A stretch of 64,000 nucleotides of DNA from Ornithinibacillus caprae (GTDB lineage: Bacteria > Bacillota > Bacilli > Bacillales > Amphibacillaceae). Where the stretch lies: contig NZ_WOCA01000019.1 in assembly GCF_009728145.1 (NCBI RefSeq), positions 1 through 64,000 of the forward strand. Reading direction: 5' to 3'. The notes beneath the pieces were generated by a model. That model saw only the letters and a list, made by a program, of their open reading frames with translations, ran no database searches and was not told the origin of the DNA. Position numbers and translations under genes: made by a program. Below, one piece after another: positions 51,531-60,989 of this stretch (the stretch's first letter is position 1; every line of letters starts with the position of its first letter).

Positions 51531-53552
51531 TTATCCACTCCGCTTCATCAACCATAAGAAATACGGAGCACCAATAATTGCTACTAATATTCCTGATGGA
51601 ATTTCATTCGGTGCTAATAACGTACGACTTAAAACATCTGCTATTACTAGTAATAGTCCCCCTATTAACATGGTGACAGGAAGGAGCCGTTGATTTGATG
51701 GCCCTACTAATAGCCTTGCAAAATGCGGTGCAATTAAGCCAACAAATCCGATCGCACCAACAGCAGCAACACTAAATGAAGCTAATAATGTTGCTAATAA
51801 TGCTAATTGAAATCTCGTAGACATTACAGATAAACCTAAACCCGTAGCAGCTTCGTCACCTAACGATAACGTGTCTAATCGGCGAATACGCATTAGTAGG
51901 ATAGGGAAAAGAATAATTACTGGCCAAATTAAATACTGAGCTAGTTCAGACCATCCCCTTGCATAGGTTGTCCCTGATAGCCATGTAAGTGCTGATGCCA
52001 CTCCCATATCCGCTTGTACAACTAATATTTGAATGATTGCTGATCCAAAAGCAGACACTCCAATACCTAGTAATGCTAAAATTGCTGGCTGAAATGCTGC
52101 TCGAATTGCTAAAAGCATTACAAAAATAAAAAATACAATTGACCCAATCATCGCTCCTACTGGAATCCAAATCGCTGAGACACCGACTACATACATTGTT
52201 AAAAGTGCTCCGACGCCTGCACCAGATGTTATTCCAATCACCGAAGGATCTGCAAGTGGATTTCGAAGCACTCCTTGAAAAATCAATCCACTAACAGCAA
52301 GGATCATCCCACTAAGTAAGGCTACTAATGCACGTGGTAATCGTAAATTTAACACCAGATTTTTCATAAATTCATTTTCACCAAATAATGCTTGCATCGT
52401 TACGATCGGTTCAAAACCATAATTTCCCGAAGCCATGCTAATAAGCAATGTAACAAAAATAACGAATAATAGTATTGGTACGACAACCTTTAGAGGTAGC
52501 CTCATCGTTGTTTTTCCAGCAATAATAGAAGCGTTTTCGGACCCATATTTATGCTTCTTCATACGTAATACCAAATAAATTAGCCACGGGGCTCCAATTA
52601 ACGCTGTGATTGCACCAACTGGAAGTTCAGAAAATGATGGATCGATGATACGCGCCAAAATATCTGCAAGTAGTAAGACATTTGCTCCCCAAATAAAGGA
52701 AGCAACAAGTAAAGGAAAATGTTTTCGATATCCGATTAACTTAATAATATGCGGTGCTACTAATCCAACAAAACCAATCGGTCCAACTACACTAACGGTA
52801 ACTGATGTTAATAAAACTGCAAGAATCACAGAAATGAATTTAATTCGGCTAACTTGTTGACCTAACGCTATTGCAACATCATCACCTAGTGTCAGCGTAT
52901 CTAATTTATAAGACATAGCGAGTAACACAAAAAAACCTATAGTAACTATTGGCAATGAAAACTGTACACCGCTCCAATTGTTTTGTATAAGCGTACCAGA
53001 TCCCCACAGAAACAATCCTGCCGTCTCATTTTCATAGAAGATTTGTAAGACACTTGTTAGTGATGAAAACAAGAAGGTTACAATCATTCCTGCTAATACC
53101 ATCCGAACGGGAGAGGCATTATTTCCTCCAGATAAAATAAATACGAGTAGGAAGGTAGATATTCCACCTAAAAATGCAGCAACAATTCCATTCCCTATTA
53201 ATGCGGTAGGGAATAATACAGTAGCACATACGACAGCAAAATAAGTACCAGAATGAATCCCAAGTGTACTTGCTGAAGCTAGTGGGTTTTTGGTTACAGT
53301 TTGTAAAACAACACCCGCAACAGCAAGTGCCCCTCCTGCAATAACTCCCATCATGGCCCTTGGTAAGCGTAAATATCTTACCGTATGATGTTCTAATATA
53401 TCTTGAGGGTTGAAAATTGCCGCCAATATAGCATCAACTGGTATAGACACATTTCCTTGATTAATATGTATAAATATAAAAAGGCATAAAAGCGCGGTTC
53501 CACCACCAAAGGTAAGAACCGCTGTCAATATTTGATTAACTTTTGCATTCAT
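51531..53552 (-). CDS. Fused FecCD-type siderophore permease (FhuB-like)
   Basis: A 673-residue permease made of two FecCD domains joined end to end (about 1-335 and 345-670), some 18-20 helices in all. Each half has the AxxGVxLQ/GLIFQGVLRNPLADP-type motif and GFVGLIAPH. Most Bacilli have separate permeases, so the fusion resembles E. coli FhuB. It lies six bases after the binding-protein gene. No ATPase gene is present in the cluster, so a shared one such as YusV/FhuC must serve it (inference). Confidence 0.9.
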   Translation of the reverse strand: MNAKVNQILTAVLTFGGGTALLCLFIFIHINQGNVSIPVDAILAAIFNPQDILEHHTVRYLRLPRAMMGVIAGGALAVAGVVLQTVTKNPLASASTLGIHSGTYFAVVCATVLFPTALIGNGIVAAFLGGISTFLLVFILSGGNNASPVRMVLAGMIVTFLFSSLTSVLQIFYENETAGLFLWGSGTLIQNNWSGVQFSLPIVTIGFFVLLAMSYKLDTLTLGDDVAIALGQQVSRIKFISVILAVLLTSVTVSVVGPIGFVGLVAPHIIKLIGYRKHFPLLVASFIWGANVLLLADILARIIDPSFSELPVGAITALIGAPWLIYLVLRMKKHKYGSENASIIAGKTTMRLPLKVVVPILLFVIFVTLLISMASGNYGFEPIVTMQALFGENEFMKNLVLNLRLPRALVALLSGMILAVSGLIFQGVLRNPLADPSVIGITSGAGVGALLTMYVVGVSAIWIPVGAMIGSIVFFIFVMLLAIRAAFQPAILALLGIGVSAFGSAIIQILVVQADMGVASALTWLSGTTYARGWSELAQYLIWPVIILFPILLMRIRRLDTLSLGDEAATGLGLSVMSTRFQLALLATLLASFSVAAVGAIGFVGLIAPHFARLLVGPSNQRLLPVTMLIGGLLLVIADVLSRTLLAPNEIPSGILVAIIGAPYFLWLMKRSG

Positions 53553-53557
53553 TTAGA

Positions 53558-54553
53558 TCACTCATTTACCATAGCATCGACTAATGTTTCTGTAAGTACT
53601 TTCGCTGATAATGTACCACCAAATGTCCACGTATCTCCTGGTAATTGATGTGTATTACCTTCTTGAACAAAGCTCAGATTTTCCCATACTGGATTTCCTT
53701 TTAGTTGATTTTCAAAGATATTGTCATCTTCTTGTACAATATATAGGAATTGAAGGTTTTCCTCTTGGAAATTTTGTAATGCTTCAACGTTTACTTCACT
53801 ATAGCCGTATACTTCAACTGTATCAGATTCATACGCATTTTCAAACCCTAAATTATTCATTACTTGAGCTACCATGGAATTATCCGTAAAGAGTCGAATT
53901 ACGGGTGTGTTTTGGGCAGAGTATGCCTGGGTTGCGATATATGTTGCGCCTTCTAAGTCTGCTTCTACAACACGTTCTTTTTGATCTTCCAAAAATTGTT
54001 CCAAGTCAGCTAACACGCTTTCAGCCTCTTCTTCCTGATCAACGATTGTAGCAACGGTTTGGAACTCATCAATCATATTTTGATAATGATCCTGAATCGC
54101 CTCTTCTCCATATGGAGCAAACGTAACGACAGGTGCTATATCTCCTAAACTATCTAAAAACTGTTCATGTCTAAAATCCACCGCAATAATTAAATCGGGG
54201 TTAAGTCTTGAAATTGCCTCCAAATTAGGTTCTTGACGTGTACCAACATCCTCTACACTTTCATCAAATTCTGCATCAATATTCACCCACTGATGAAAAC
54301 CATCTAAATCAGCAACCCCTGCTGGTTGAATTCCTAAAGCAAGTAAGTGCTCTGCATACGACCATTCCAATACTACAATGTTTTCAGGTATTCCTGTGAT
54401 CGTTTGTTCTCCTATTGCATCCTCAATGGTTACTGTACGATCTTGATCTGTATTTGTATCATTTGTTTCGTCATCCTCTGTGGTATCGTTTCCACCACAT
54501 GCTACCAGTAATGTTAACGCAATCATAAACAATAGACTGATTAATTTTTTCAT
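53558..54553 (-). CDS. Siderophore-binding lipoprotein
   Basis: A lipoprotein of about 331 residues of the FecB/FhuD class: signal with lipobox (LLVACGG), acidic Asp/Glu/Thr linker, then a PBP-like domain (45-330) with EAISRLNPDLIIAVDFRHEQ. It should capture ferric siderophore and deliver it to the fused permease. The second ATG (54553) is eight bases from TAGGAG; the first (54559) is too close to it. The ligand is unknown. It is in the Fur-controlled cluster. Confidence 0.9.
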   Translation of the reverse strand: MKKLISLLFMIALTLLVACGGNDTTEDDETNDTNTDQDRTVTIEDAIGEQTITGIPENIVVLEWSYAEHLLALGIQPAGVADLDGFHQWVNIDAEFDESVEDVGTRQEPNLEAISRLNPDLIIAVDFRHEQFLDSLGDIAPVVTFAPYGEEAIQDHYQNMIDEFQTVATIVDQEEEAESVLADLEQFLEDQKERVVEADLEGATYIATQAYSAQNTPVIRLFTDNSMVAQVMNNLGFENAYESDTVEVYGYSEVNVEALQNFQEENLQFLYIVQEDDNIFENQLKGNPVWENLSFVQEGNTHQLPGDTWTFGGTLSAKVLTETLVDAMVNE

Positions 54554-54564
54554 TTTCATTTCTC

Positions 54565-55167
54565 CTATCTAATGGTTGATGTTTGAATCCACTCCATGGA
54601 TTCTGTAATTGGTGTTCTCTCTTTCCCTTTAGGTAATTTGTTCGGATAACCAACCTGAACAACTGCAACTAAACGTTGGTTATGAGGATTTAAACCAATA
54701 TCACGTATGAATACTTCATCCCGTAATGTTTCCTTTGCAGTCCACATCGTTCCTATCCCTTTTTCCCAAGCTAATAATTGAAAATTTTGTATGAATGCAC
54801 AGATAGCTGCATAATTCTCATCATCTATATAACCACCATCATCTTCCTTGTCCATATAAAAAAGAATATGGTGTGGAACAGAATTAAAAAAGCGATCATA
54901 CGCTTTTCGAGCTTTCCTTAACTTCTCCTCATTCAACGTTTTTAACAAACCTAATCTTATGTAACTATCTACTACCTTTTCACCAAAAACAGATCGAGCC
55001 TCGTCCTCATATATTTTAAGTTTCCACGGCTCTTTCATATGATGATTTGGGGCGTAGGAAGCATGACTTAGCAGCTCTACTAATAAATCTCGTTCTACTT
55101 TCTTAGGTTTATAATCTAATATAGTTCTTCTACCCCTGATAATATCCACTAAATTAATTTCACTCAC
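54565..55167 (-). CDS. Nitroreductase-family flavoprotein
   Basis: A 200-residue protein of the FMN nitroreductase family: IIRGRRTILDYKPKKV at the N-terminus, HHMKEPWKLKIY and EKGIGTMWTAKETLRD. First gene of the siderophore uptake operon, 11 bases before the binding-protein gene's reading frame. Start uncertain: GTG at 55167 has only a weak site, and a GTG six codons later lies far from AGGTGAG. Being Fur-controlled, it might act in reductive iron release or siderophore handling, but this is inference. Confidence 0.82.
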   Translation of the reverse strand: MSEINLVDIIRGRRTILDYKPKKVERDLLVELLSHASYAPNHHMKEPWKLKIYEDEARSVFGEKVVDSYIRLGLLKTLNEEKLRKARKAYDRFFNSVPHHILFYMDKEDDGGYIDDENYAAICAFIQNFQLLAWEKGIGTMWTAKETLRDEVFIRDIGLNPHNQRLVAVVQVGYPNKLPKGKERTPITESMEWIQTSTIR

Positions 55168-55173
55168 CTACTT

Positions 55174-55200
55174 AAATGATAATGAGAATCTTTATCATTT
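55174..55200 (-). promoter_or_regulatory. Fur box of the siderophore operon
   Basis: An inverted repeat AAATGATA...TATCATTT with a GATAATGAGAATC core, matching the Fur consensus. It stands directly before the nitroreductase start, where Fur would block the promoter when iron is plentiful. Confidence 0.85.
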
Positions 55201-55264
55201 ATATTATATACATATGATACATATGTCAATAAAAATTTTGTTGAATATCACACGCGATGTATCC

Positions 55265-56131
55265 TTATTCTGCTTTACTTTCGACGGATTCTGAAGAAAA
55301 TACTCGAATAATAATTCTCCCTTCATTTGCTTTAGCACGTATTAAGATTGGATGGTTATATTCATTTTTAAATGTAAAGTCCGGCCCCCACCAGCTAACT
55401 GTTGCATCTTTACCAGGTGGAACATACGGCACATTTCTACTATGAGAATAACGCTCTAATATCGATATACCCTCTAAATCAACTGCATTAAATAACGTTG
55501 ATGATACCTGACAAATACCACCTCCGATGTCCTCCGACAATTCACCCCTTACAATGACAGGAGCTCGTTTATAGCCTCTTTCTTTTGTCCGTTTCCCAAC
55601 CACTTTATTAAATGAAAATTCTTCACCTGGAAAAACAACCGTATTATTAATTGCTTCTGCAGCAAGTTCAATGTTATGAGATCTTTCCTTATTACTTTTC
55701 TTAAAATAAGTCGTATAACTTCCCAATAAATGATTACGTATCTCAGATAACAACTCCCCATCTATCCTAGGATAAATCTTTTTTTGGGGTACACTTATTT
55801 GAAAAGACACATCTGAATAAAAAAAGTCATGAAACCGCTCATATAGCTTCCTCCGATCTAGAGCTAACCCTGGTTTTTCAGGAATGATTTCCTCTCGATC
55901 GTTAATATAAGCATTCTTCGGTTCTTGATATACTTGTTCTTCGATCCGTTTAAAAAGTATATCCAACTTATCCTGATCGATAAATAGAGGTTCTACCGTA
56001 TCAATAGAAAAATGATCACGTACAATTGTTTCACTAACCTGTTCATCTTTTATGACTAAAGTATTGGCTGTTACCGTAGTTGTAGTTACATATAGGACCA
56101 AAAGTATGCAAATAAAAACTTTTTTCAACAT
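55265..56131 (-). CDS. VanW-family exported protein
   Basis: A 288-residue protein with a signal peptide or anchor (5-24), a helical middle region and a C-terminal VanW domain (about 150-270) with FNKVVGKRTKERGYKRAP, GGGICQVSSTLFNAV and YSHSRNVPYVPPGKDATV. VanW proteins are surface proteins of unknown activity, often tied to the cell wall. GAGGAGGTG precedes the ATG at 56131. The gene is monocistronic. Confidence 0.88.
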   Translation of the reverse strand: MLKKVFICILLVLYVTTTTVTANTLVIKDEQVSETIVRDHFSIDTVEPLFIDQDKLDILFKRIEEQVYQEPKNAYINDREEIIPEKPGLALDRRKLYERFHDFFYSDVSFQISVPQKKIYPRIDGELLSEIRNHLLGSYTTYFKKSNKERSHNIELAAEAINNTVVFPGEEFSFNKVVGKRTKERGYKRAPVIVRGELSEDIGGGICQVSSTLFNAVDLEGISILERYSHSRNVPYVPPGKDATVSWWGPDFTFKNEYNHPILIRAKANEGRIIIRVFSSESVESKAE

Positions 56132-56191
56132 ATCAACACCTCCTCTTGTTAGTATTAATCCGATATGTAAAAGCATGTACAAAAGTATAAG

Positions 56192-56230
56192 AAAAAACGC
56201 TGGTAAAATCGTGGAATCGATTTTACCAGC
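56192..56230 (-). terminator. Terminator of the 32-residue gene
   Basis: GCTGGTAAAATCG pairs perfectly with its mirror over a six-base loop and is followed by TTTTTT on the minus strand. Confidence 0.9.
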
Positions 56231-56242
56231 GCTTAAAATATA

Positions 56243-56341
56243 TTATCTAAAATCTCGTTTATCTTCTATCCTTCTACTAGCCAACATATAACCAACTAAT
56301 GAAGCTAGTCCAGCAATTATCCAATAACAAGTTCGTTTCAT
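56243..56341 (-). CDS. 32-residue single-helix membrane peptide
   Basis: A very short gene with AAAGGAGGA nine bases before its ATG and a strong terminator just past its stop. The product has one hydrophobic helix (6-21) followed by a charged tail ASRRIEDKRDFR. I do not recognise it. The tight signals on both sides make it a credible gene. It is 31 bases downstream of the NDH-2 gene, so it may be read from the same transcript. Confidence 0.65.
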   Translation of the reverse strand: MKRTCYWIIAGLASLVGYMLASRRIEDKRDFR

Positions 56342-56371
56342 TAATTATTCCTCCTTTAGGAGTCCTGTATT

Positions 56372-57583
56372 TTAGAATGGACGAATTTTTCCTTTTTTCA
56401 AGAATAAGTTTAAACCACCCAATAAAAATAGATAACGATTATCTACAACCTTTTTCATGGCTGCTGCAGGTTTACCATATAATTTTGTCCCTCCGAAAAC
56501 AGTTCCCATCGCATCAGTGACACCAAGGGATGCCACAGTACCTTTATCACTAAAGACAAAGTTTTCTAGTGGCTGATGATGCAATAAAGCTTTTATATTA
56601 TTAGCACATGTTGTTGCATGCTGCATTGCAGCTTGAGCTGTTGGCGGGTATGGACGACCCTCTTTTTCATTCATTACCCAAGCACAGTCACCTAGGACAA
56701 ATATATTTTCCTCTCCGGGTGCACGTAAATCACTATTTACCGTTACTTTTCCACGAGTTAATTCAAAACCAGAATTACCTAATACTGAATTCCCGGTAAC
56801 CCCACCAGTCCAAACAACAGTACCTGCTTTAATTAATTCATTTCCTTCACCAACAATAAATCCTTCTTTCGTGCAGGATTGAATTTTGGCACCTTCTCTG
56901 AACTCAACACCTCGGGATTCCAATGATTTTTTCGCATAAGCAACTAACTCTTCGTCAAACCCTGGTAATATCGATGGAGAAGCCTCTACATTGATAATTT
57001 TGGGGATATTGCGGTCAATATCATATTTTCTACAAAGCTGCGGAACGCGTTCTGCTAGTTCTCCTACAAACTCCACACCAGTAAAGCCGCCTCCACCAAC
57101 TAAGATCGTTAGACTGTGATCCTCTTTTGCTTCACTATTTTTGTACTGAGCAAATTGATATTCAATATGTTCACGTATTAATTGACTTGAGTCGATGTCT
57201 TGAATGAAAAAGGCGTGCTCCTCCATCCCTTTAATCCCAAATGTGTTTGTTTCAAATCCAAGGGAAATAACTAGATAGTCATAATTCACTTCACTATTTT
57301 CTAGAACAACTTGCTGCTGTTCCCGTTTAACTTCAACTACACTGTCATATATCAAACGGACGCGATTAGGATCAATAATATCACTAATCATGATTCTTGC
57401 TAGATTGTGGTTAATCGTACCAGCAGCAACCTCATGTAACCAAGTAGTTTGATAATGGTAATTATGTTTATTTATTAATACAATATCTGCTTCTTCTGGA
57501 TGTAGTTTCTGCATCAATTTTTTAGTCGTCATCATACCAGCATAGCCTGCACCTAGGACAACTATTTTCGGTTTAGAATTCAT
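56372..57583 (-). CDS. Type II NADH dehydrogenase (NDH-2)
   Basis: A 403-residue FAD enzyme that passes electrons from NADH to menaquinone at the inner face of the membrane without pumping protons. The FAD motif VVLGAGYAGMM, the NADH-binding motif VGGGGFTGVEFVGEL, and the PYPPTAQAAMQH and GTVASLGV segments are intact. The C-terminal amphipathic region that docks on the membrane is present. It is most like B. subtilis YumB/YjlD; which one cannot be decided by eye. Confidence 0.9.
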   Translation of the reverse strand: MNSKPKIVVLGAGYAGMMTTKKLMQKLHPEEADIVLINKHNYHYQTTWLHEVAAGTINHNLARIMISDIIDPNRVRLIYDSVVEVKREQQQVVLENSEVNYDYLVISLGFETNTFGIKGMEEHAFFIQDIDSSQLIREHIEYQFAQYKNSEAKEDHSLTILVGGGGFTGVEFVGELAERVPQLCRKYDIDRNIPKIINVEASPSILPGFDEELVAYAKKSLESRGVEFREGAKIQSCTKEGFIVGEGNELIKAGTVVWTGGVTGNSVLGNSGFELTRGKVTVNSDLRAPGEENIFVLGDCAWVMNEKEGRPYPPTAQAAMQHATTCANNIKALLHHQPLENFVFSDKGTVASLGVTDAMGTVFGGTKLYGKPAAAMKKVVDNRYLFLLGGLNLFLKKGKIRPF

Positions 57584-57824
57584 TCATTCCCATCCTTTCT
57601 AATTTTAATAGTTATACTACATTCTCTTAACTGTAAAGATATGTGTGCTAATTTCCAATGAATACCAATATGAACTTATAGTTATCTTAGCAAATTTTGT
57701 TCAAATAGGCTAATCATGTAGAAGTTATGTTTTCCAACATATTTTATGATGTCTAAAATGAAAGGTATCATGCGAGAAAAAGGAAAAGAACTAATGAATA
57801 GTCAACAATGATACGTAATCATTA

Positions 57825-57900
57825 GAAAACTTGGTATTCGCCAAGCCTTTATGGTGAATCTTATGCAGGATAGGAAAGTTTATATTTTCCTATCTGCTAA
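57825..57900 (+). repeat. Two-hairpin dispersed element, copy C
   Basis: In the 360-base gap before the NDH-2 gene. First hairpin TATTCGCCA with TGGTGAAT; the linker is shortened; second hairpin GATAGGAAA with TTTCCTATC, a perfect nine-base stem. Nothing else is seen in 57584-57946. Confidence 0.78.
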
Positions 57901-57946
57901 AACATTTAACCGATACATTTGTAAAATGGGCCGGTTTATGAATTGA

Positions 57947-59389
57947 CTACCATACATCTCCTCGTTCGTCTTTTCGCTTTTTCATTTCCTCTGTCCATTC
58001 ATTTACACGCTCTTTGATTTCATTAGCTACCTCATCGATCTCTTCTATTTTATCGGAGCGAATATTTCTCCACTCATCTACACGTGCTCCATAACGTTCA
58101 CTGATTAAATCTTGTAATACTCCCCGCTTGTCATCTAGAATAAGTTCTTTTTCTCTGATTATATGTAAAGCGTAATCATAGCGCTCACGTTCTTTGTCTA
58201 TAATAGTTTTAATCTTTTGATGGTCTGTATCGTATTTTTCTCTTTCATCTAAGATCTCCCATGGGCCAGGTGCTTTTGTAAATGCCCATGCCAAATCAAT
58301 TCTGGATGGAAGCCATTCATATTCAATAGTTTGTTTTAATTCAGTAGCATCATCAGCTGAATAGTATTCCCCGTTACCTGCCTCGGAAACATTCTTTAAT
58401 TGTTCCTCAGCATCTTGATCAACATCAAAGCCAATAATATTGACTGAGCGATGCTCATTTTGTTCCACAAAATTTTCTGCTGCATGAACAGGATCCCCAT
58501 CACAGGTTTCCACGCCATCACTAACAATATATAGTGTAATGGCTCCATCAACATTCGTGCTCATTTCCGCAGCCTTATGAATAGCACCTGCTAAAGGAGT
58601 CCAACCTTTACTTTCAAAGGTAGATAAGGATGCTTCGAAATTATCTTTGTTGTACGCACCCATTTCATAGATTTTTTCAATTCCATTACACGATAATTCC
58701 TTGTCTGCGCTCGATTCTGATCCTTGATGACCATAAACAACTAAGGATACTTCATTATCTTGACCGATAACATCCGCAAATCGCTTTACTGCATCTTTTG
58801 CAATGTCCATTTTGACTTCCCCATCTACACTTAGAAGCATACTTGAACTTGCATCCAACAAAATAATTGCCTTTCCAGCCTCTGGTTCAAGTTCAATCTC
58901 CTCTTTCGTTTTTCCTGGATAAGGAAGATATGGCTCTTCAAAATCTGGTTCAAACTCCTCTGCTTGTTCTAACACTTCTTTATAATTTGCTGTTCCTAAT
59001 AAAAATGCCAATCCCTTTTCAAGCTCAAATGGATCCTCGACCACCGTAGTTAATGTAACTAATTGCTCCCGTAACTCTTCATCTATTTCCTGTAAAAATG
59101 CGTCCATATCCAATTCTAGTTCATTCTCCAACGATACATCGTTAACCAATAAGCCACCTAGTTGGTCCTTCATTTCTTCCCTTGTTTCAGGTAATACGAT
59201 CGATTCCAGTTCTTCCATTACCTGAACAGCTTCTGGCTCAGACTGTTCTTCTTTTTTTTCTTCGGTCATAGCTGTTTTTTCTTCTCGTTCATTACCTTCC
59301 CCACCACTAACATCATTTGAGTCATCTTTACTACACCCAAAAAGTACTAACACTAATACGAACAAAATCGCAACTAAGCTTCTATACAA
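57947..59389 (-). CDS. VWA-domain lipoprotein
   Basis: A 480-residue lipoprotein with a lipobox (LFGC), a long acidic linker (25-80) and a von Willebrand A domain (about 168-345) whose MIDAS motif DASSSM and the later TPLA and SDGVETC elements are visible. The C-terminal 110 residues are highly charged and probably coiled. The start is TTG, seven bases after GGGGGAG. Its role is unknown; VWA domains usually bind proteins in a metal-dependent way. It stands alone. Confidence 0.85.
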   Translation of the reverse strand: MYRSLVAILFVLVLVLFGCSKDDSNDVSGGEGNEREEKTAMTEEKKEEQSEPEAVQVMEELESIVLPETREEMKDQLGGLLVNDVSLENELELDMDAFLQEIDEELREQLVTLTTVVEDPFELEKGLAFLLGTANYKEVLEQAEEFEPDFEEPYLPYPGKTKEEIELEPEAGKAIILLDASSSMLLSVDGEVKMDIAKDAVKRFADVIGQDNEVSLVVYGHQGSESSADKELSCNGIEKIYEMGAYNKDNFEASLSTFESKGWTPLAGAIHKAAEMSTNVDGAITLYIVSDGVETCDGDPVHAAENFVEQNEHRSVNIIGFDVDQDAEEQLKNVSEAGNGEYYSADDATELKQTIEYEWLPSRIDLAWAFTKAPGPWEILDEREKYDTDHQKIKTIIDKERERYDYALHIIREKELILDDKRGVLQDLISERYGARVDEWRNIRSDKIEEIDEVANEIKERVNEWTEEMKKRKDERGDVW

Positions 59390-59510
59390 GGCTAAACTCC
59401 CCCATTTCTACCCATTCACTATATCACTAAGATTGAATATATCTAGTTAATTTGTCAATATTACAAATTTCCTAAAAATTACATACGATATGACTTTTTG
59501 CCTACAAAAT

Positions 59511-59538
59511 AAAAAAGTCACGCAATTAGGTGACTTTT
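59511..59538 (-). terminator. Terminator of the SpoIID/LytB gene
   Basis: AAAGTCAC pairs with GTGACTTT over an eight-base loop, with TTTTTT on the minus strand. Confidence 0.85.
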
Positions 59539-59543
59539 TACAA

Positions 59544-60833
59544 TTATTTTGGAAGTACAATTGCATCATTTGCTAAATCCATAATGGTTGTTCCTGGATA
59601 ATAATAAGCTAGGATCTCCTTATAATCTTTCCCATTTTCGGCCATGTAATGTGCGCCCCACTGACTCATACCAACCCCATGACCATATCCTCTTCCCTTC
59701 ATCGTATATTGTTCATCGTCAGCTTCTAGTGAATCAATCAGATAGCTTTTAAAAATCGTACCACCAATCATTGGACGAATCTGATTTAAATTAATATCTT
59801 TTAGCTCCATTCGACGAAATAATACCGTTCCCTCGAATAATCTCTGCATAAACTCTACGGTAATGGAACCATTTTCACTTCGGCCAGATTCAAATGTATC
59901 ATCAGATAACTCAAAACTAGGAATCGAAAGGATTTTAATATCACCTGGATACCCATTCCGTTGTAACCAGCCTTTCATTGTTTCGGTAATATCAGTATCC
60001 TTTTCTTCCAGCTCATCCCACCAATTGAACTTGTCCCATTCTATTTTTTCAAGCTCTATTTGCGTTTGGTTTAACGTAAAATCCCATGGATGTGTTGGAT
60101 CATAGGGGTCATCCTTAACAGGAAAATACTGCATCGAGTTACCGCCCCATACATTTGCATTATTTTCTGTTACGCCTCCATTACTAGCCGAATAAAAGGT
60201 TTCAATTAATCGATTTTCATATGTAATCACTTCTCCTTTCGTTTCCTCTACTGCCTTGGTTGTGCTATCATCCCATGTATACCCTCCATAAACTTGGTAT
60301 TGGATAGTATCATTGATCACTTCATTTAGCTTTGACACCGCGTAAGTTCGTGCTGCTAATGTCTGAGCTTTTAATGTTTCAATCCCCCAAGAAGAGAATA
60401 CTTCAAATGGGACAACCCCTTTAAGATAATCCTCTAATGGAAGCTGATTTACCGGACGAATAAATTCATCCTTTTCTATCGTAAACTCCATTGCACCTAA
60501 ATATGGCCGATCATCAATATAAATTTGATGCTCTTCATTATATTTCTCAGGGATTAAAATAAATGGCCCATTTAGTTTTTGTTTTTCTCTTTTATTGTTT
60601 TCTTGCAAATATAGTGAACCCTTTTGGACAGATAACGTATATGTCACTCCTTCCTGTAATTGTAGAGTAGGGTCAAACGAAAAAAATTCTCTGTTCAATT
60701 TAAATTCCAATTCTGTCGCTTCACCGACATAGTTAACTAGTTTAACGGTGACCATTTCATCTGCTTGTAATACATTTGGAAACATGAATAAAAATAAAGT
60801 TGTAAGCAATAGGATATTTTTTTTCATATTCAT
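59544..60833 (-). CDS. SpoIID/LytB-domain exported protein
   Basis: A 429-residue secreted protein: signal peptide (about 1-24), an N-terminal beta region, and a SpoIID domain with LEDYLKGVVPFEVFSSWGIETLKAQTLAARTY in its conserved order, including the catalytic-type glutamate in VPFEV. The C-terminus has GRGYGHGVGMSQWGAHYMA. SpoIID is a lytic transglycosylase that trims peptidoglycan during engulfment; this vegetative-type relative (LytB group) may be active or modulate amidases. The ribosome site is weak. Confidence 0.88.
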   Translation of the reverse strand: MNMKKNILLLTTLFLFMFPNVLQADEMVTVKLVNYVGEATELEFKLNREFFSFDPTLQLQEGVTYTLSVQKGSLYLQENNKREKQKLNGPFILIPEKYNEEHQIYIDDRPYLGAMEFTIEKDEFIRPVNQLPLEDYLKGVVPFEVFSSWGIETLKAQTLAARTYAVSKLNEVINDTIQYQVYGGYTWDDSTTKAVEETKGEVITYENRLIETFYSASNGGVTENNANVWGGNSMQYFPVKDDPYDPTHPWDFTLNQTQIELEKIEWDKFNWWDELEEKDTDITETMKGWLQRNGYPGDIKILSIPSFELSDDTFESGRSENGSITVEFMQRLFEGTVLFRRMELKDINLNQIRPMIGGTIFKSYLIDSLEADDEQYTMKGRGYGHGVGMSQWGAHYMAENGKDYKEILAYYYPGTTIMDLANDAIVLPK

Positions 60834-60893
60834 ATTTTTTCTTCAGTAAGTAGGATTATGCAGGTAATTTCTAACAGGATATTAAAAACTAAG

Positions 60894-60926
60894 GCAGGAT
60901 AGGAAAGTTTATTCATTCCTATCTGC
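60894..60926 (+). repeat. Two-hairpin dispersed element, copy D (second hairpin only)
   Basis: Only the right half of the element is clear: GCAG-GATAGGAAA paired with TTCCTATCTGC. A short CTAAGG before it may be a remnant of the linker. It ends 11 bases before the pyrP promoter. Confidence 0.65.
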
Positions 60927-60936
60927 AAAAAAAAGA

Positions 60937-60966
60937 TTGACAGTAATGCCTACCTTTGTGTAATAT
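60937..60966 (+). promoter_or_regulatory. Promoter of pyrP
   Basis: A perfect TTGACA is followed after 18 bases by TAATAT with a TG element before it. It stands ahead of the attenuator leader. Confidence 0.75.
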
Positions 60967-60989
60967 CAAGTTAAGTTCATACGGTTACC

